Shown here one piece after another: positions 36,201 through 48,260 of a stretch of 64,000 bases of DNA. Numbering within the stretch: the first letter of the stretch is position 1; each line of letters begins with the position of its first letter. The notes beneath the pieces were generated by a model, which was not told the DNA's origin, made no database searches, and saw only the letters and a program-made list of their open reading frames with translations. Source of the stretch: Owenia fusiformis (lineage: Eukaryota; Annelida; Polychaeta; Sabellida; Oweniidae); contig CAIIXF020000006.1 of NCBI GenBank assembly GCA_903813345.2, positions 11,286,348 to 11,350,347 of the forward strand. The letters are read 5' to 3'. A program made the position numbers and the translations under genes.

Positions 36201-39200
36201 CATAAGTCCTCACTGAAAAAATATCCAACCTTTGCAGGACTGGTCTGCATCCTTAGGAAATTAGGCAAAAATTCAACCCCCTTTAAACTATCTTGAAAAT
36301 AACTGACACAGGTGACATTTCAATGGATAATAGAAGTTAATAGTTAAATGCCACTTACAAGTGTAATGTGGTAAAAATTCTCCTCCCATTCTGCTGGAAA
36401 GAATCCTCAAAAGTTGGCACTTCTACGATTACAGCAATCTTAAGCTTATTTTAATTACTATGGGAAATTTACAAGGTGTCATTGCGTTCCAGTTCCTGTT
36501 CTTAATTGTCAACATAATTAGAATTATACTTTTATAATTGTGTTTTATTGTAACATGCAGAACAAGTTGTTATGACAATGGAAATTGAAACTAAGGCCAG
36601 AAACAAGTATATGTAGGATTCTTCACCAGTTTTAGATCAGCCAGCCACTGCCTTTTTGGAAATATTTAAGTTTGACACACTGCAATTTGTAGTGTTTTCT
36701 TCTGTGAAAGTGATTTAATTGCATTTGTTAAATATCTGGTGTATAGTTTGGCCTGAAAATGAATGTTCTGTTTCTTGCCACTTATATACCATTTTAGCAA
36801 GTGCCTGGCTGGGGTATACTCTTTTTTCTTGAAATTTCTGCCCTTTCAACAGGTACATTACATTTTCTTGGCCTTATAAGGAAGTTAATTCTTCTAGAAT
36901 GCCTTAACAAAGTTTTAATAGGATTACAAAATGCCACATCCCTATTTGAATTATGTTTAAGGTCATATATGAAAAGCATGGCTGCTGTTTAACATGGCCT
37001 AGGGAGACACACCAACTATTATTTTGGTGTAAAACAGACTTTAATTTTTTCCCATTTGTGAGTTGAACCAAAATACTTGGCAAATCAATGTAACTTTGGA
37101 TGAGCTTTAAAATGATATATGGCACATACTATGGAGACATTGGTATGTATCTGCCCAGGGGGGGGCATACTTTCAGGACTCCCTGTAGAACCTTAAAGTT
37201 ACCAATTTATAGAAAGGGGGTTGCTCAATAATTAGAAACAGAATGACATTTTTGTGTCGAAACCAATTTTAAAACATACACTGTTGATGTTGCAACCTAT
37301 TCTCGAAAAGAAAGATCAAACGACATATCAGACATCAACAACAATCAATGTGCAGGAGTGGCAGCTCAGCAAAAGAATATTAATGTTAAGAGAAATGTGC
37401 ATTGCTTGTAAAGTAAGATGGTGCAATTAAATCTAATGGCAAACTAATTTACATGTCAACGAATCAGATTTCTTGTGATATGTTGAATACATCAGCTGTA
37501 ACCCTTCTCAAAATTGACTTTTATGCTAGGTACATGATGAGGCTTTTATCTTTCACTTACATCAATATTGGTATGAAATCAAAGTTTATTGCATATTGTA
37601 ATATTTTATTTTATCCTATGACTAGTGAGATTTCAGGTACAAAACAGTGGGATAATGAAAATTATACTTCAGACATATATCTATATCACTGTGTCAACTG
37701 CTGTATTCTAGGCTCCAATATTCAAAAGAAAAGATGTTTTCAAATGTTTTTCATGCACAAACTGTTTATCAATCACATGAAATTATAATTCGGATACAAA
37801 TAAATACAATTGAAACTGCAGGACTTTAAGAGAAACATTAATATTGGTAAATAGGTAGCACTTTTAAAAATCTCTGCTATATCCCTTTATCACTCACTAT
37901 CAGTAAACCAGATAGGCCTTATCGACATGATTTATAGTTAAAAGAAACTAGTCATAGGATAAACAAATAAATAAGTCATGTGAAGCTTGAGTTTGGGCAT
38001 ATCGCTTGTAAAATATAATATTTTACTTTCAATCCTCCCATAGCAACCCTATTTTTGCTGATTAAAATGCCATGACCCAAAGTGATAAATAAACAAAAAT
38101 TAATCAAATATATGTAAATGTAATTTGGGCAAAAAAATTAAATTGAGTCCTCTACTTCTACATTTGCATCATGATAGGACCACTGGGAAGAACTTAAAGT
38201 AATTAATGTAGGAAAGAAATAAGTTAACTATACTAAGAAGATATAAGGCATTAACATGCAAAATGTCACAACCTGCTATTTGTCACAGTTGTCAACTGCT
38301 GAACACCACTTGTTAGAGACACCTACGGCTGAACATCAACTGCCGAACACAAGCCACAAAACAGTTAAAGACTATAACAATATGTCACCAGTTCTGGTGG
38401 TGACATTAAAACCATTTCTTGTTCTTATCCCCCTTCTCAATAAACATGATTGTGCAGGTGTAATAATGAAGTTGGGTAAAGAAGTTATTGCACAATTGGA
38501 AAAAATCCTTTGGATTTATGTAAGAAGCAGGGATCATTGGATATCATTACCCACTCCCATCCTATATCGGTACTACTTTAACGGATGAGTTCATTGATGC
38601 CATTATGGCCTCTTTATTCCATAAAGAAGACTGTGTTATTGCAAAAAGATCCTACGGCTTCATGTAAGAGCTGGCAGCGATTAACAGATGGACCACTGAT
38701 AATTAATTATTATCTATTATAACTACAATATACAGGTTATTCATGTAATCTTCAAAGGGATATTGTATTCATTTTGAAACAGAATCTTCAACATATCAGC
38801 ATAAATAAAACTGTCAATTATCTGGATTAGCTAAGCAGAAATTTAACCTCAATTGAAGACACGAGACCCAAGCTGTCATCGATGAATTCAAACTATTCTA
38901 AATGGAACTAATGCATATTTATCATTGTTAGATGTTACATGGAAAAAGAATCAAATGAATGAAAAAGAACAATACATATTCTTGCATCAAAAATCTGGTC
39001 ACCTCCCCTACATCCCATTGGCACTGTTTTTACTTTCTGACCCTGAGTGAGAAAATATGAAGGAGGGTAAACTGAGGCTTGATGCAAGACCAATGGCAGA
39101 TATTGCTTCAAGTATTCATTTTCTTGATAAATAAAATCAAAAGAACTATGTGCTAATTGTGCTAAACAGTAATGTAATGCATACAGATTAGATCACTTCA

Positions 39201-42200
39201 TTTTTGTAAGGACAAGGTCGCAATACTTTTTATTTCCTAATACTGTATTTAAACACAACTTGGCTCATTAAACAAAAGACATACAATTTATTTTTATGTA
39301 TTTTGTTAATATAGATGAAATTTGCCGGAATCTTATAGCCTGCAACCACTGCAACCACTTTATCATAATAAATACATATTTGAATATGTGACAGTGGGCA
39401 TGCTACACAATGCCAAAAATGCATGGTTCAGGAATATTTTAAAACGACTTACTTCATTGGTGACTTTGGCACCAAAGAGCCAACCCGCACCCCTGGGACT
39501 AATAGCCCACGTCTCAACATCCTCTGGATCAGACCACACCAAATGTACCAGTGTTAAGAAATCATAAAGTTGTTTTTTTAATCAATTAACATAGGTTCCT
39601 AGAGTGAACATTGAATAGCATAATTCAGTAAATACAGGTGTATGCTGTATATGATCAGTCTAGAAAATCGTATATTAAATCTAGTATAAATAAATTTAAT
39701 ACGAAGAGCTGTAATATTGGCAGCTCATAGTTATTTCCTCAAATTCTTCATTGCTTACTACTATGCTTAGTATCATTACAATATTTTCATGACAAAAAGT
39801 ACGGTATAAACTGACAATTGGAAGACCACTGAAAGTAGAGCCTCTCACATGTAAATCAATGATAATGAACCTCTCTAAGTGGAACATTTCCTTGGTGCAA
39901 AAAAAGAGGTCACTTAATAGTACAGTCTTGCTATTTATCATTGAAAGGATATCACAGAAGGCTCCTTTGTGAGGTATTTCCTGGTTTCTCTCAATACATC
40001 TTATCTGGTCTAAGGTCTTTAGATCTGGCGAAAGGCCTCCATGGACACATAGTATTGTTTCATCTATTACCTATAATATATTTAAATTCATTATTGCACT
40101 GACAAATGATGGTTAATTTATTGTGTAGCACTAAGAGCAATAAATTACATCTATAGTTCAGTTAATGGTAGATAGTAGTTTTTAAACACATTTTTTCAAA
40201 CTGAGAGGTTACACATATACACCATCTTTACACATATTACAAATGAATATAATCTGGGCAGAGTTTTCTTTGGATATATATATGCAGTCTCTTATTGTTA
40301 CTATCTATTTTTGTAGGTGGGCCATAATAATGAGTCATATGAAACATCTCATAAATAGTTTGCCCCACATCTTTAATTCCACTTTCTGTTTTTCTTATAC
40401 TACCCTTTATGCATTCCCACTTTCGTGTTTTCTCATTTTTGCGTTCTTAATTTATAAAAATAAAAAAAATGTTCAATGTGCATTGTGCAGTTACTGTGCA
40501 TTGAGAATTGTACTTTTCCAAGTCAACACAATACATCAGGTATGTAAGGTAATACAATAAACATGTTTAACTTACTGCAGCTATGGTGAGGAGATCAAAC
40601 ACTTTGCAGCAGTACCTCCAGGCATTAGCATTTCCATATTTGTTCTGACATTCATCTAAAATCATTACACACAATTTACAGTCAAAACATGTCACTACTT
40701 AATTAAAAAAAGTTAAATGACAAGTTTTTTCATCCTTATCGTGCCATTTGAACTACAGATCAATGAGAAATTAGATTTAACATAGAAGAGATCAAAAATG
40801 AATTTCCATTAAATCAACGGACACCCTAATGTGAACATCTTGCACTCTAAAATGAGTATGGACTACATAACCTATTGTTAATTCAACATTAATGCGTCTG
40901 AAGCCCCACCTCCCATCTACTTCTCTCTATAGGAGGATATTTGTGAGGGGGTACAAAGGCCATGCAAGAACTAAGGATGTTATAGTTACCTATTACCTTC
41001 TAAGCTAAATGAATTGAACAAAACTCATGTAATCACATGTAATCACTGTATCTGCCTACCATAGAATCCATAAACTTGTGTAATTTGTCTGCTCTCATGA
41101 TTTCCCCGTAGAAGTGTTATTTTGTCAGGCCATCTAGAAGTAGAAAAAATCATAATACTATTCAAAAAATCAATATTGTCTTGAGCAACATCGGATCTTT
41201 TTATTCTAAATAAACAATTTATTTCATTATGTTGTACATTATTACATGGTTGGCACTAGCTGCCCTCAAGAGGCCTTAATAGAAAAAATTCTTGATTTTC
41301 ACTCATCTGATGTTAAAGTCATTAGAGAAATGATTTGCTGAAAGGTAGGGCTATGCCGGGATTGGTTCGGATGTTTCGGAATCGGAACTTTGTCTCACGG
41401 AACCGGAACCCCCTTCGGACCACAAACGAAAAGAAACAAAAAAGAAACAAACCTACTTGATAAGTTGATACAATGCAGTGTCTTGGCATAATTTACACAT
41501 TGTTTTAGATTTGTTTTGATCGATTGGAAGTAAAACTCCAAAGTTAACTTAAAAACTATCCATCTTTTATCCCCCCTCTCCTCATGATTTGGTTTGCCAG
41601 CCATTTTTCACTTTCGTGTTAATCTAGATGGTAAACGAAAATATAATGAAATGTACACATAACAGTACTTGTAAAATATCTGTCATAGGCAACTATTTAC
41701 TAAGATGTACCATAAATCTAGTTATCTTAGATAATCATAATAAAAAGTGTAGGTTGTAAAGATCGTAATTAAATTTATTTATTTATTTTTATCCATGAGT
41801 GATTCCCCCGACGATTCCTACTTCCAGTGAAAATTGAAGGTCATACTCTCAAATCAAAACAAAACTTGATTTCGTCGCTATTTATTATATTTATGCGACT
41901 ACATTGATATTTGAAGCAGTTTGAAGGAAACACTACCGGGGAAACATTGGACTTAGATATTAACAATTCAAAGCCAATAGTAGGTAAGGTTCCGATGTTT
42001 GTTCCAAAACCCTTTGGAACATGATATAAAAGTTCCGAATACCGGTATTCAAGCAAAAGTTCATAGTTCAGACTGATTTTGGTTGAATGGCAGCTTGTTG
42101 TTTATACCATTGTACTGTTGGTTTGGGATTATATTTTCATAAACTTTTTGCTGCACAAACAATAAATAGTGCTAATGATATTATTTATTCACTGTATTGC

Positions 42201-44920
42201 TTACTTTGCCTTCAGTGTTAGTAGAAGTGTAAATGTCTCCAGACTGAAGTATCCCCTATCAACAAAATCTCCCTGGAAAACAAGATGTTCACGATATATG
42301 TTACAAAGTTTTCATAATTTTAAATCATATACCAAGTCATTTTTGCCAATGTTAGATATCTTAAAGGAAGAATCAGATCTAGAGGAGGTGACAAAATTGC
42401 AAGCAACATGTGCATTTAACCTAAAATATATTTTCCACAATATCAAATACAATACCTTCAAAATTATCAGCAATATGTTATCAATTGGTGAAGTATTTAA
42501 GACTCAAAGTGCAAAAATGGGGAAAATGTTTAAATTCTCCCAAATAATAAATGTGGCAAAGTTTTTGCTCAAATTAAGTATGCACTTTGAAGACTTTTAA
42601 AAAATAGATATGACAAGGATTGGTCTGAGCTAAAAATATTTTAAAATTGAAACAAGTACAATAGATTTTTTGCTTGCTAGATCTGTTACTACCTTTAAAT
42701 CATAGTCAAAGCCTAAAAGAGATGTATGGTTGGCCAAAGGATGAAAACTCACCATAAAGACATAGTTTGTGTCTGGAACTTCACCTCCAGTTTTGAAGAG
42801 TTCTTTTAAATCATAAAACTGGAAATTAAAAATGTAAAAGTTATTACAATATACTCATGAATGCATCATGTAAGATGTTGTAAGTTTAAAAAACTGGAAA
42901 GGGTAGAAAGGGTAATCAAATTATATTGAATAAATAAACATTTTTTAAAAATTACGTTAACTAGTGTGATAATATTCTACAATCCTTGCAATTCTGCATC
43001 ATTGTCATGATTGCATTCCAGAGACACTCCTATCATATTTTTATTTTTTGCAAATTGGAAACAAAGCTGTATGAGCAGAGAATATGCACTATATGCAATG
43101 TTACCAAGGAAAGTTGGACAAAATATGGCAATATTTTAGAATTCCATACTTTCAAATAGCGTGTATAAAATATAACCTAAGAATTTTTCTAAAGCCTAGC
43201 TAGAGTGGATGCTGTACAATGTACATGTTTGCTTTAAAACTAGAAAGATAATGTCAAATGGTTATGCTAATACGCTACCTGTCCATGTATATCTCCACAT
43301 ACAGTGACTGGGGTTGAGACAGGTTGTACATTGGATTCTTCAAGCAGTAACTCACATACAAAGTCACATAGTTTCTGAAATAAAATAAAACAGTATATTA
43401 AGCAACTGCAAAAAGCTGCCAAACTAGTTAAGCTATATCGAATCAGCCCTCATAAATGTTGGGCTTTTCAGCTTTTAATATGTAAATATGATTAGCCAAA
43501 ACAGCTTGCTGATCAGTCATATCCGTAATCGAAAAGTAAGATTCTCTTAGACCTCACAAGACAAATAGCTATATCAAAATGATTGACAATAGCTTACATC
43601 ACCATTTATTTTAACTTGATAAAGTTACAAAATTATCATGAAAAGTGGTGGAGAATACTAGTTCACAGCTCTTCCTTTCACTCTATGTAATGTATTGTGC
43701 ACTCTAATATTTTCTCGGGTAAAATATTATTTTCTAGAAGAAGCTTCTAAATCTATATACACATTTTCTCAGCCTGTCTCAATTTTGCAAAGATGAGAAC
43801 AATAAAATAAGTAAGATGGAGAGGACACATGAGACTAGGAAAAAACTTAAATTGTAAGGCTATATTGAGAACATCAAGTTTGAGTAAGAGCTATTGTGAC
43901 CCAAGCTATATCATGTATACGCTGGTATAAAGCCTTGGAGACATACATTTTGGCAAATCTAATTTACTGGGCATATTTTTCTGCAGTTTGGGATATGAAA
44001 TGTTTTAAAAAAAAATATGCCAAATTCAGTATCAGTTATTTTTTGTGTTCACTTTATGTGATTATCTAAAGTGGCCTTCCTTCTTAAAAATCCACAGTAA
44101 GTATGCAGTTATGATTTGGAGCAAGCCCAAATCGTGATCTCGACACTGAAGGCAACAACGTAGCGATCTTGATCTTAGCAGAATTTTGGGAAATTTAGAT
44201 TATCAATTTTGCAAGCTCACGTGACTGATCATGAGGTGTTAATTTTTTCGAAACAAATGCGTGATATATACACATATTTTGTACAAAATACGTGACATAA
44301 ACGGCAATCGCGTGCAGAGACCGAACGGATTGCGTTCGCTTTTTCTCGCCGTTCGGTATTTTACCGTATCAGCATTTCACTAAAAACGATTTTTAAAAAT
44401 ATCAACAAAATGCGTGATTTGCTTGATATTTGATCATACACGCTAAATTGATGCGTGATTTCTATTTATCCAGCAAATGCGTGACAATCACGCCTAATGC
44501 GTGAGGGTAGACAGGGCAGATAATGTCAGAATACTGCCTTCAGTGTCGTGTTTGGCTGCGTTCCACAATGTAACCTGGCAGGAGGGATGACATAGAACAA
44601 ACTGCTATGTAGATACATGGTAACATTTCATTATTTCGTTATTTTAACCACATGAACTTCTCACTAGAATAAGTGTTTTATCTTTACATGCCCTTACTCA
44701 ACAAAAATCAACTGAAAAAAGAAAATCGAAAAGTGTACTTCCGGTTAAAATTTAAGTCACTTTTTTCAAAAGCTGATAGATTCAATGCTATTTTTGTACT
44801 CATGATGAATGTAAAACATAAACCCCTTATGTTTTGAATATAAAAACATACCTTAAGATCATTTTCAGGTAGATATTTGCATTGTTTTGCTATTTCTATC
44901 CATTTGTCAATGTCCGCCAT
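27213..44920 (-). CDS. PPP6C: Serine/threonine protein phosphatase 6 catalytic subunit
   Basis: Metallophosphatase of the PP2A/4/6 group, cytosolic/nuclear catalytic subunit; 303 aa (human PPP6C about 305). Exons: 44920-44852, 43374-43279, 42818-42753, 42272-42205, 41133-41060, 40655-40576, 40070-39953, 39544-39453, 29799-29742, 27403-27213. All phases agree. Signature motifs: GDIHGQ (exons 2-3), GDFVDRG (exon 4), GNHE (exon 5), CVHGGLSP (exon 7), WSDPED and [10 protein letters not shown] (exon 8), SAPNYCYR (exon 10); C-terminus TTTPYFL, typical of the PP2A-like group with a methylatable Leu. It starts [20 protein letters not shown], and the [13 protein letters not shown] stretch together with [13 protein letters not shown] marks PP6 rather than PP2A or PP4. 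Intron 7 is AT-AC. The last two exons exist twice (32114-35447 is the other pair), giving two alternative C-termini. Confidence 0.96.
27595..28015 (-). repeat. Degenerate ~30-bp minisatellite (GGTATGG)
   Basis: On the minus strand, units begin GGTATGGC/GGTATGAG followed by about 20 variable bases, more than ten times. In intron 9 of PPP6C. A 93-codon ORF across it (27757-28038) is just the repeat read through. Confidence 0.65.
28680..29727. mobile_element. CAGGGTGTTTC-type DNA element, 1.05 kb
   Basis: Ends CAGGGTATTTCATAATGAC / CAGGGTGTTTCATAATGAC inverted, with TA on both sides. It contains a second element (28779-29205) nested inside. Its right end lies only about 14 bases from the 5' splice site of PPP6C exon 9 (29741). 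Tc1/mariner-like in target and end, non-autonomous. Confidence 0.75.
28779..29205. mobile_element. MITE family 'GATGCGAGTAGGTAG', copy 1
   Basis: Starts GATGCGAGTAGGTAG, ends TTTCTACTCGCACCTAG. A second copy at 59077-59496 matches along its whole length with scattered differences. No ORF. Confidence 0.75.
29800..32113. other. PPP6C intronic sequence between the two exon pairs
   Basis: Between canonical exon 9 and the stop of exon 10'. Would contain the 3' UTR of the alternative isoform. No other exon or clear repeat seen. Confidence 0.5.
32114..35447 (-). CDS. PPP6C: Alternative terminal exon pair of PPP6C
   Basis: Second copy of exons 9 and 10, lying inside the intron between exon 8 and the canonical pair. 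Exon 9': 35447-35390, encodes [19 protein letters not shown]. Exon 10': 32304-32114, begins [14 protein letters not shown] and ends RTTTPYFL with TGA at 32114-32116. Lengths (58 and 191 bp) and phases (0-1, 1-stop) are identical to the canonical exons, and splice sites are intact. Against the distal pair the protein changes are few (V/L, I/L, LV/MA, F/Y, L/V, EHREPQ/QHKETQ) while silent sites differ widely, so both look constrained. Splicing 9' to 9 would break frame; 9' to 10 would not. Candidate poly(A) signal at 31546-31551. Confidence 0.88.
32501..32873. mobile_element. MITE with TACAGGGTGTCAAATAAG ends
   Basis: TACAGGGTGTCAAATAAGT and its near-perfect inverse ACTTATTTGACACCTTGTA, flanked by TA. 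About 370 bp, in the intron before PPP6C exon 10'. Confidence 0.75.
33786..34995. repeat. ~145-bp tandem array ending in a dispersed-repeat terminus
   Basis: About eight units of roughly 145 bp, each with CATATAAAATTTGAACC, GAGTTATCAAAGATTAC and GGCCGCCATTTTGAAATT; CATATAAAATTT recurs near 34168, 34313, 34458, 34603 and 34747. It ends with GGACACACGGACAGACGGAC and CCCCCTCGAACTTCG, the inverse of the start of 4467-5780, so both belong to one family. Lies in the intron between PPP6C exons 9' and 10'. Confidence 0.85.
36993..37189 (-). repeat. CAGGG-type element, same family as 63776-64000
   Basis: Read on the minus strand it starts CTACAGGGAGTCCTGAAAG followed by TATGCCCCCCCC, then tracks the + strand sequence from 63776 for nearly 200 bases with moderate divergence. 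Confidence 0.65.
38262..38406. repeat. Short dispersed repeat (copy 3)
   Basis: AATGTCACAACCTGCTATTTG to GGTGGTGACATT, inverted ends; relatives at 13741 and 22690. Confidence 0.55.
39545..39952 (-). other. PPP6C: AT-AC (U12-type) intron 7 of PPP6C
   Basis: 408 bp. The 5' end reads ATATCCTTT, an exact match to the U12 AT-type donor. The 3' end reads TTCTTAACACTGGTAC, which is a U12 branch-site consensus (TTCTTAAC) about ten bases from a terminal AC. There is no AG near the start of the next exon. Joining here restores [11 protein letters not shown] in frame (G|AT = Asp), exactly the conserved PP6 sequence; no GT-AG alternative does. Confidence 0.92.
44141..44548. mobile_element. MITE in PPP6C intron 1
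   Basis: Inverted ends CGACACTGAAGGCA, about 408 bp. Interior has repeated 'gcgtga(t/c)' words. No ORF. Confidence 0.7.
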
Positions 44921-45041
44921 TTTGCAATTTTTACTACTTACGACATCTATCGAAAGATCTTGATACTAATCACTAAGATTCACGAAATTCTAGCCTATAC
45001 GACGAACTACAATTTTTTGGATGGTGATATGCCTATACGCA

Positions 45042-45194
45042 GTAGCGGATCCAGAAATTTCAAGGTCAATTTTTGGATAAACTCGCCATAAAAAGCCCTA
45101 AGTAGGCCAAATTATGTCCAAAAGGCCCATTTTTTGAGACCCTACAAAGTTTGGGCCAAAACAAAAAATGCATGCCCCCCCTGGATCCGCCACT
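45042..45194. mobile_element. Short MITE with GCGGATCCAG ends
   Basis: AGTAGCGGATCCAG and inverse CTGGATCCGCCACT, about 150 bp, just upstream of PPP6C. Confidence 0.7.
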
Positions 45195-45349
45195 CCACCC
45201 GGGCTACATTCCTATCCAAAATACTCAGCAGAGTCGGGGCCTTCTAGGGCTGTCTGTGGCAGCAAGGGCTTCGACCCGGGGCTTTCACCGTTCTAATACC
45301 TATGTAATGTTCAGATGGCGCCCCAGGGAAATGACTAACTAACGAATAA

Positions 45350-45590
45350 TAGCCTAGTGTAACAAGCCAGATAAAGAAATTGAAAAAAATTGTGCTAAAT
45401 TCAATGTCGTTACAAGGGTCGTTACACTATCCGCCTTGCTTTCCCCAGCAGTGACTTACCATACACTCACGGGTGCAAAGGATACATAAGCCAGAAATTG
45501 AAAGAAAGTCTGATAAATTCAATGCCCCGTGTGGGAATCGAACCTAGGACGCGGCCTTGCTATGTGCCGCGCCAAAGACCCCCTTTTTAA
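45350..45590 (-). repeat. tRNA-derived SINE-like sequence
   Basis: Minus strand contains GGTTCGATTCCC (45533-45544), a perfect Pol III B box, with a TGGCGCGGCAC stretch about 50 bases 5' as a weak A box. Downstream the phrase 'gaattta(t/g)c' and 'ttcaatttct' occurs twice. It does not fold as an intact tRNA by eye. Confidence 0.5.
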
Positions 45591-46103
45591 CATTTCTCCA
45601 TGGTAATTTCCTCTCAAGATCCAAGGTTTCCACGTTTAATTCCCCTCAGACCTATAGAAGGCAATTGTTTCAAGGTCTCAACTTCATATATGTACATGTC
45701 GAATTCCTCCGGTGTTTCAATGGTTTATGGCTAAAGCCAAAATTGGTATTATTTGTAGTTCACAGTCATCAAAATAATCTGGGCAGATTCAGAGGGGGCA
45801 CTGGTGGATCCAGAGGCTATCAAGGGGGGGGGGGTATTCGAAATCAGAAAAAATGTGGACCCCAAAATCCAATAATTACGCCCAAGATTGTAAATTTAAT
45901 TTGGCCAATTTGCCCGAAACGTTTATGGGCCCAAATAAATTTCTGGGCCCAGCATGACGTCTGAAACCCTGCGTTCAGAGGATGATAAATAGCATACATC
46001 AAGGACGTCTTGCATACATGTACGTCTTGCATACATATAAGCCTCTATGGATAGACTAAGGGATGAATCTTTTACCAATCAGGCTTGAACAGCACACCCT
46101 TAC

Positions 46104-46587
46104 TAATACCCCAGTCACATTTCCCACGGCCGCCGTGCGGTCTATCATTTCTGCGGCCAGTATAGCTTTTCTACGCTCGCCGTAGAATTTCTGCGCTCTC
46201 ATACTTTTGCAGTCACATTTCCCACGGCAGCCGCACGGTGAATTTTAAATATCTGTTGATAAATTATACTTTTTCATTTTATTTTCATCAGGACAATTTA
46301 TAAATGTTATTCATAGTGCTAGGATGTAATATCAAATGAAAAGTGATCATGAAACATTGACAAATAATGATCCAATCTTGTTGAGCCAGTTGATTTCTAC
46401 GGGGACCTCAGAAATGAACAAATATTATAATTTCTACGGCGACCCTGCGGCCTGTAAAAAACTGGATACGCCGTACGGAGGCCGCAAGGCGAGCGTAGTT
46501 TTCCTACGCTCGCCGCAGAAATACACTGATTTAATTGATCTGCGGTAGACGCACGCCCTCCGTACGACAAATGTGACTGGGGTGTTA
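46104..46587. mobile_element. MITE with CCCCAGTCACATTT ends
   Basis: Inverted ends TAATACCCCAGTCACATTT / TAACACCCCAGTCACATTT, about 480 bp. The ends are followed by GC-rich words (CACGGCCGCCGTGCGG, CTACGCTCGCCG) unlike the AT-rich surroundings. Short ORFs here are chance. Confidence 0.8.
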
Positions 46588-46599
46588 GCTTGTATACAA

Positions 46600-46773
46600 C
46601 AGCGGATCTAGACGGGGGCGTGGGGGGCGCACGCCCCCCCCCCCTAAAAAGTCGGAAAATTCGTGTTTTGCCTCATTGCTTTTTACAAAATTTGAATCTT
46701 TTTTTTAACTCGCTCACAGTTATCATCACACGCCCCCTCCCCCTAACCCAAAATCCTGGATCCGCCCCTGGTA
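46600..46773. mobile_element. MITE with GCGGATC ends and C/G runs
   Basis: GCGGATCTAGACGGGGGCG at left, CTGGATCCGCCCC at right. Same terminal family as 45042-45194. Confidence 0.6.
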
Positions 46774-48260
46774 AAGTTTTCGAACGATTACACATGAAGA
46801 AATACAAAATAACAAACATATTTGCATTTATCATTTATTAAATCAAAATTAATTTTGATAATTATTTACAAACATTGTGTAGCGTTGAAGGCGACCATAT
46901 TAATTGAAGGTTTTACACTCCGTTCCAAACGTGTGGTAACCCTAGCTAGCTCCCTCAAAGGATAACATGTTATAGGTTGTATTCTTATTTGCATAACCTA
47001 CGTAAAACACTTTTAAATATACATGGCGAATATAAGTCACCTCTTACATTGATAAGCTCAATGGCACTGCTAAGCGTATCCTATCTAGTTATTTTGACGT
47101 AACGTCAAACTGGATGACCTTCCGTCTTTTGATTTTTGTTTTCTCGATTTACACGTACTGAAATGATCGACATATTATAATTTGGCTCAAAATTCGAGAA
47201 AAAATCCAATTTAATAATGTACTGGCGGCTAGTATTTGGTTTTCAAATAAACAAGTCCAATATTTAAAGTCCCTCACTTTTACTACACTGGCATAAGAGC
47301 AATGAATATGGCAATTTCGTACTTATGTATTACTTTCGACGAAAATTGGTCTCACGTTGACGGTACGTCGAAGAAACAAAATGGGGAGCAGAGAATGGGA
47401 AAACATGTGTGCAAAGAGTTCATTACAGAACAAAATAATATTTTTCATGATTCTATTATCACCTTGCTTACTTCAAAATAATACAAAATCCGGAGAAGAT
47501 TTTTACATTAAAAGCATCCATTAACATTCAACCAAAAATCAAATGGTCAAAACACAATTAGGAAACACCTACACGCTACATTTTCTGAGTCCATTTGCCT
47601 CGCGGTCGTTATCATTTTGATACTCATAGCATCTTTCTGTTTCACCTATGCATCTTATTGTTTCCGGGCTGAGAAGAAATGAGATGTCATGGTTTATCAT
47701 GATGAGTTAAACACTGTCACAATATATACTTTACCATGATATGCCTATTTTCTAAAAAAAAAATAGTCCATCAGTGCTGACTGATATTTGTATAAGGATA
47801 TCTTATAATAGTTTCAAAACACCAGACGCCCCTCTTTTCAAATCTCATGAATTTGGACATTTTTGCATCTTAAAATTACTCTGCGCGGAGAGTCTAGTAG
47901 TAAAGTACTGAAGACAAAGGTATATTTAAAGAAGTGAAGTCGAACGAATGCAAAGGGCATCTTAAAATATTCAATAATTACTGATCAGATATTTCAATTC
48001 TGTTTTCAGACATATTATAAGGATTGCATTATGGAAACATCGAGACCCGCTATTTGAAACGGTTGCATTCAATATTTTAAACTACTCCGACCTCGTTCCT
48101 TCGACGTCCCCTTATGCTAGCCTCTGGGTCTAAATGGGGGGGGGATATGCGTAAGATCACCAATCAGTACTGTCAATAAAATCTTGTTGGTTTTGAAGGC
48201 AAATCCGGAAGCAGGATGTAGAGGCGAAACAGAATATATTCTCCTACAGGGTATCTTTTT
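46774..48260. other. Intergenic / 3' flank of ZP gene
   Basis: No exon recognised. Downstream side of the ZP gene and upstream side of PPP6C (both minus). Confidence 0.4.

Larger units (their letters stand above)
35448..39452. other. PPP6C: PPP6C intron 8
   Basis: About 4 kb between exon 8 and the first alternative exon. Holds a MITE (36993-37189) and a short repeat (38262-38406); otherwise featureless AT-rich sequence with no exon recognised. Confidence 0.5.

Noticed and set aside
37453-37788. 111-codon plus ORF
   Set aside because: AT-rich chance ORF inside PPP6C intron 8; no splice or domain support.
39541-39600. A GT-AG boundary for PPP6C exon 8
   Set aside because: No AG lies near the exon start in frame; the AT-AC pairing fits both consensus and protein.
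41341-42070. Inverted repeat around 'ggaatcggaac' / 'gttccgaatacc' in PPP6C intron
   Set aside because: Ends match too poorly to call a transposon by eye.
42169-42600. 143-codon plus ORF opposite PPP6C exon 4
   Set aside because: Antisense shadow of a conserved exon plus AT-rich intron; no family features.
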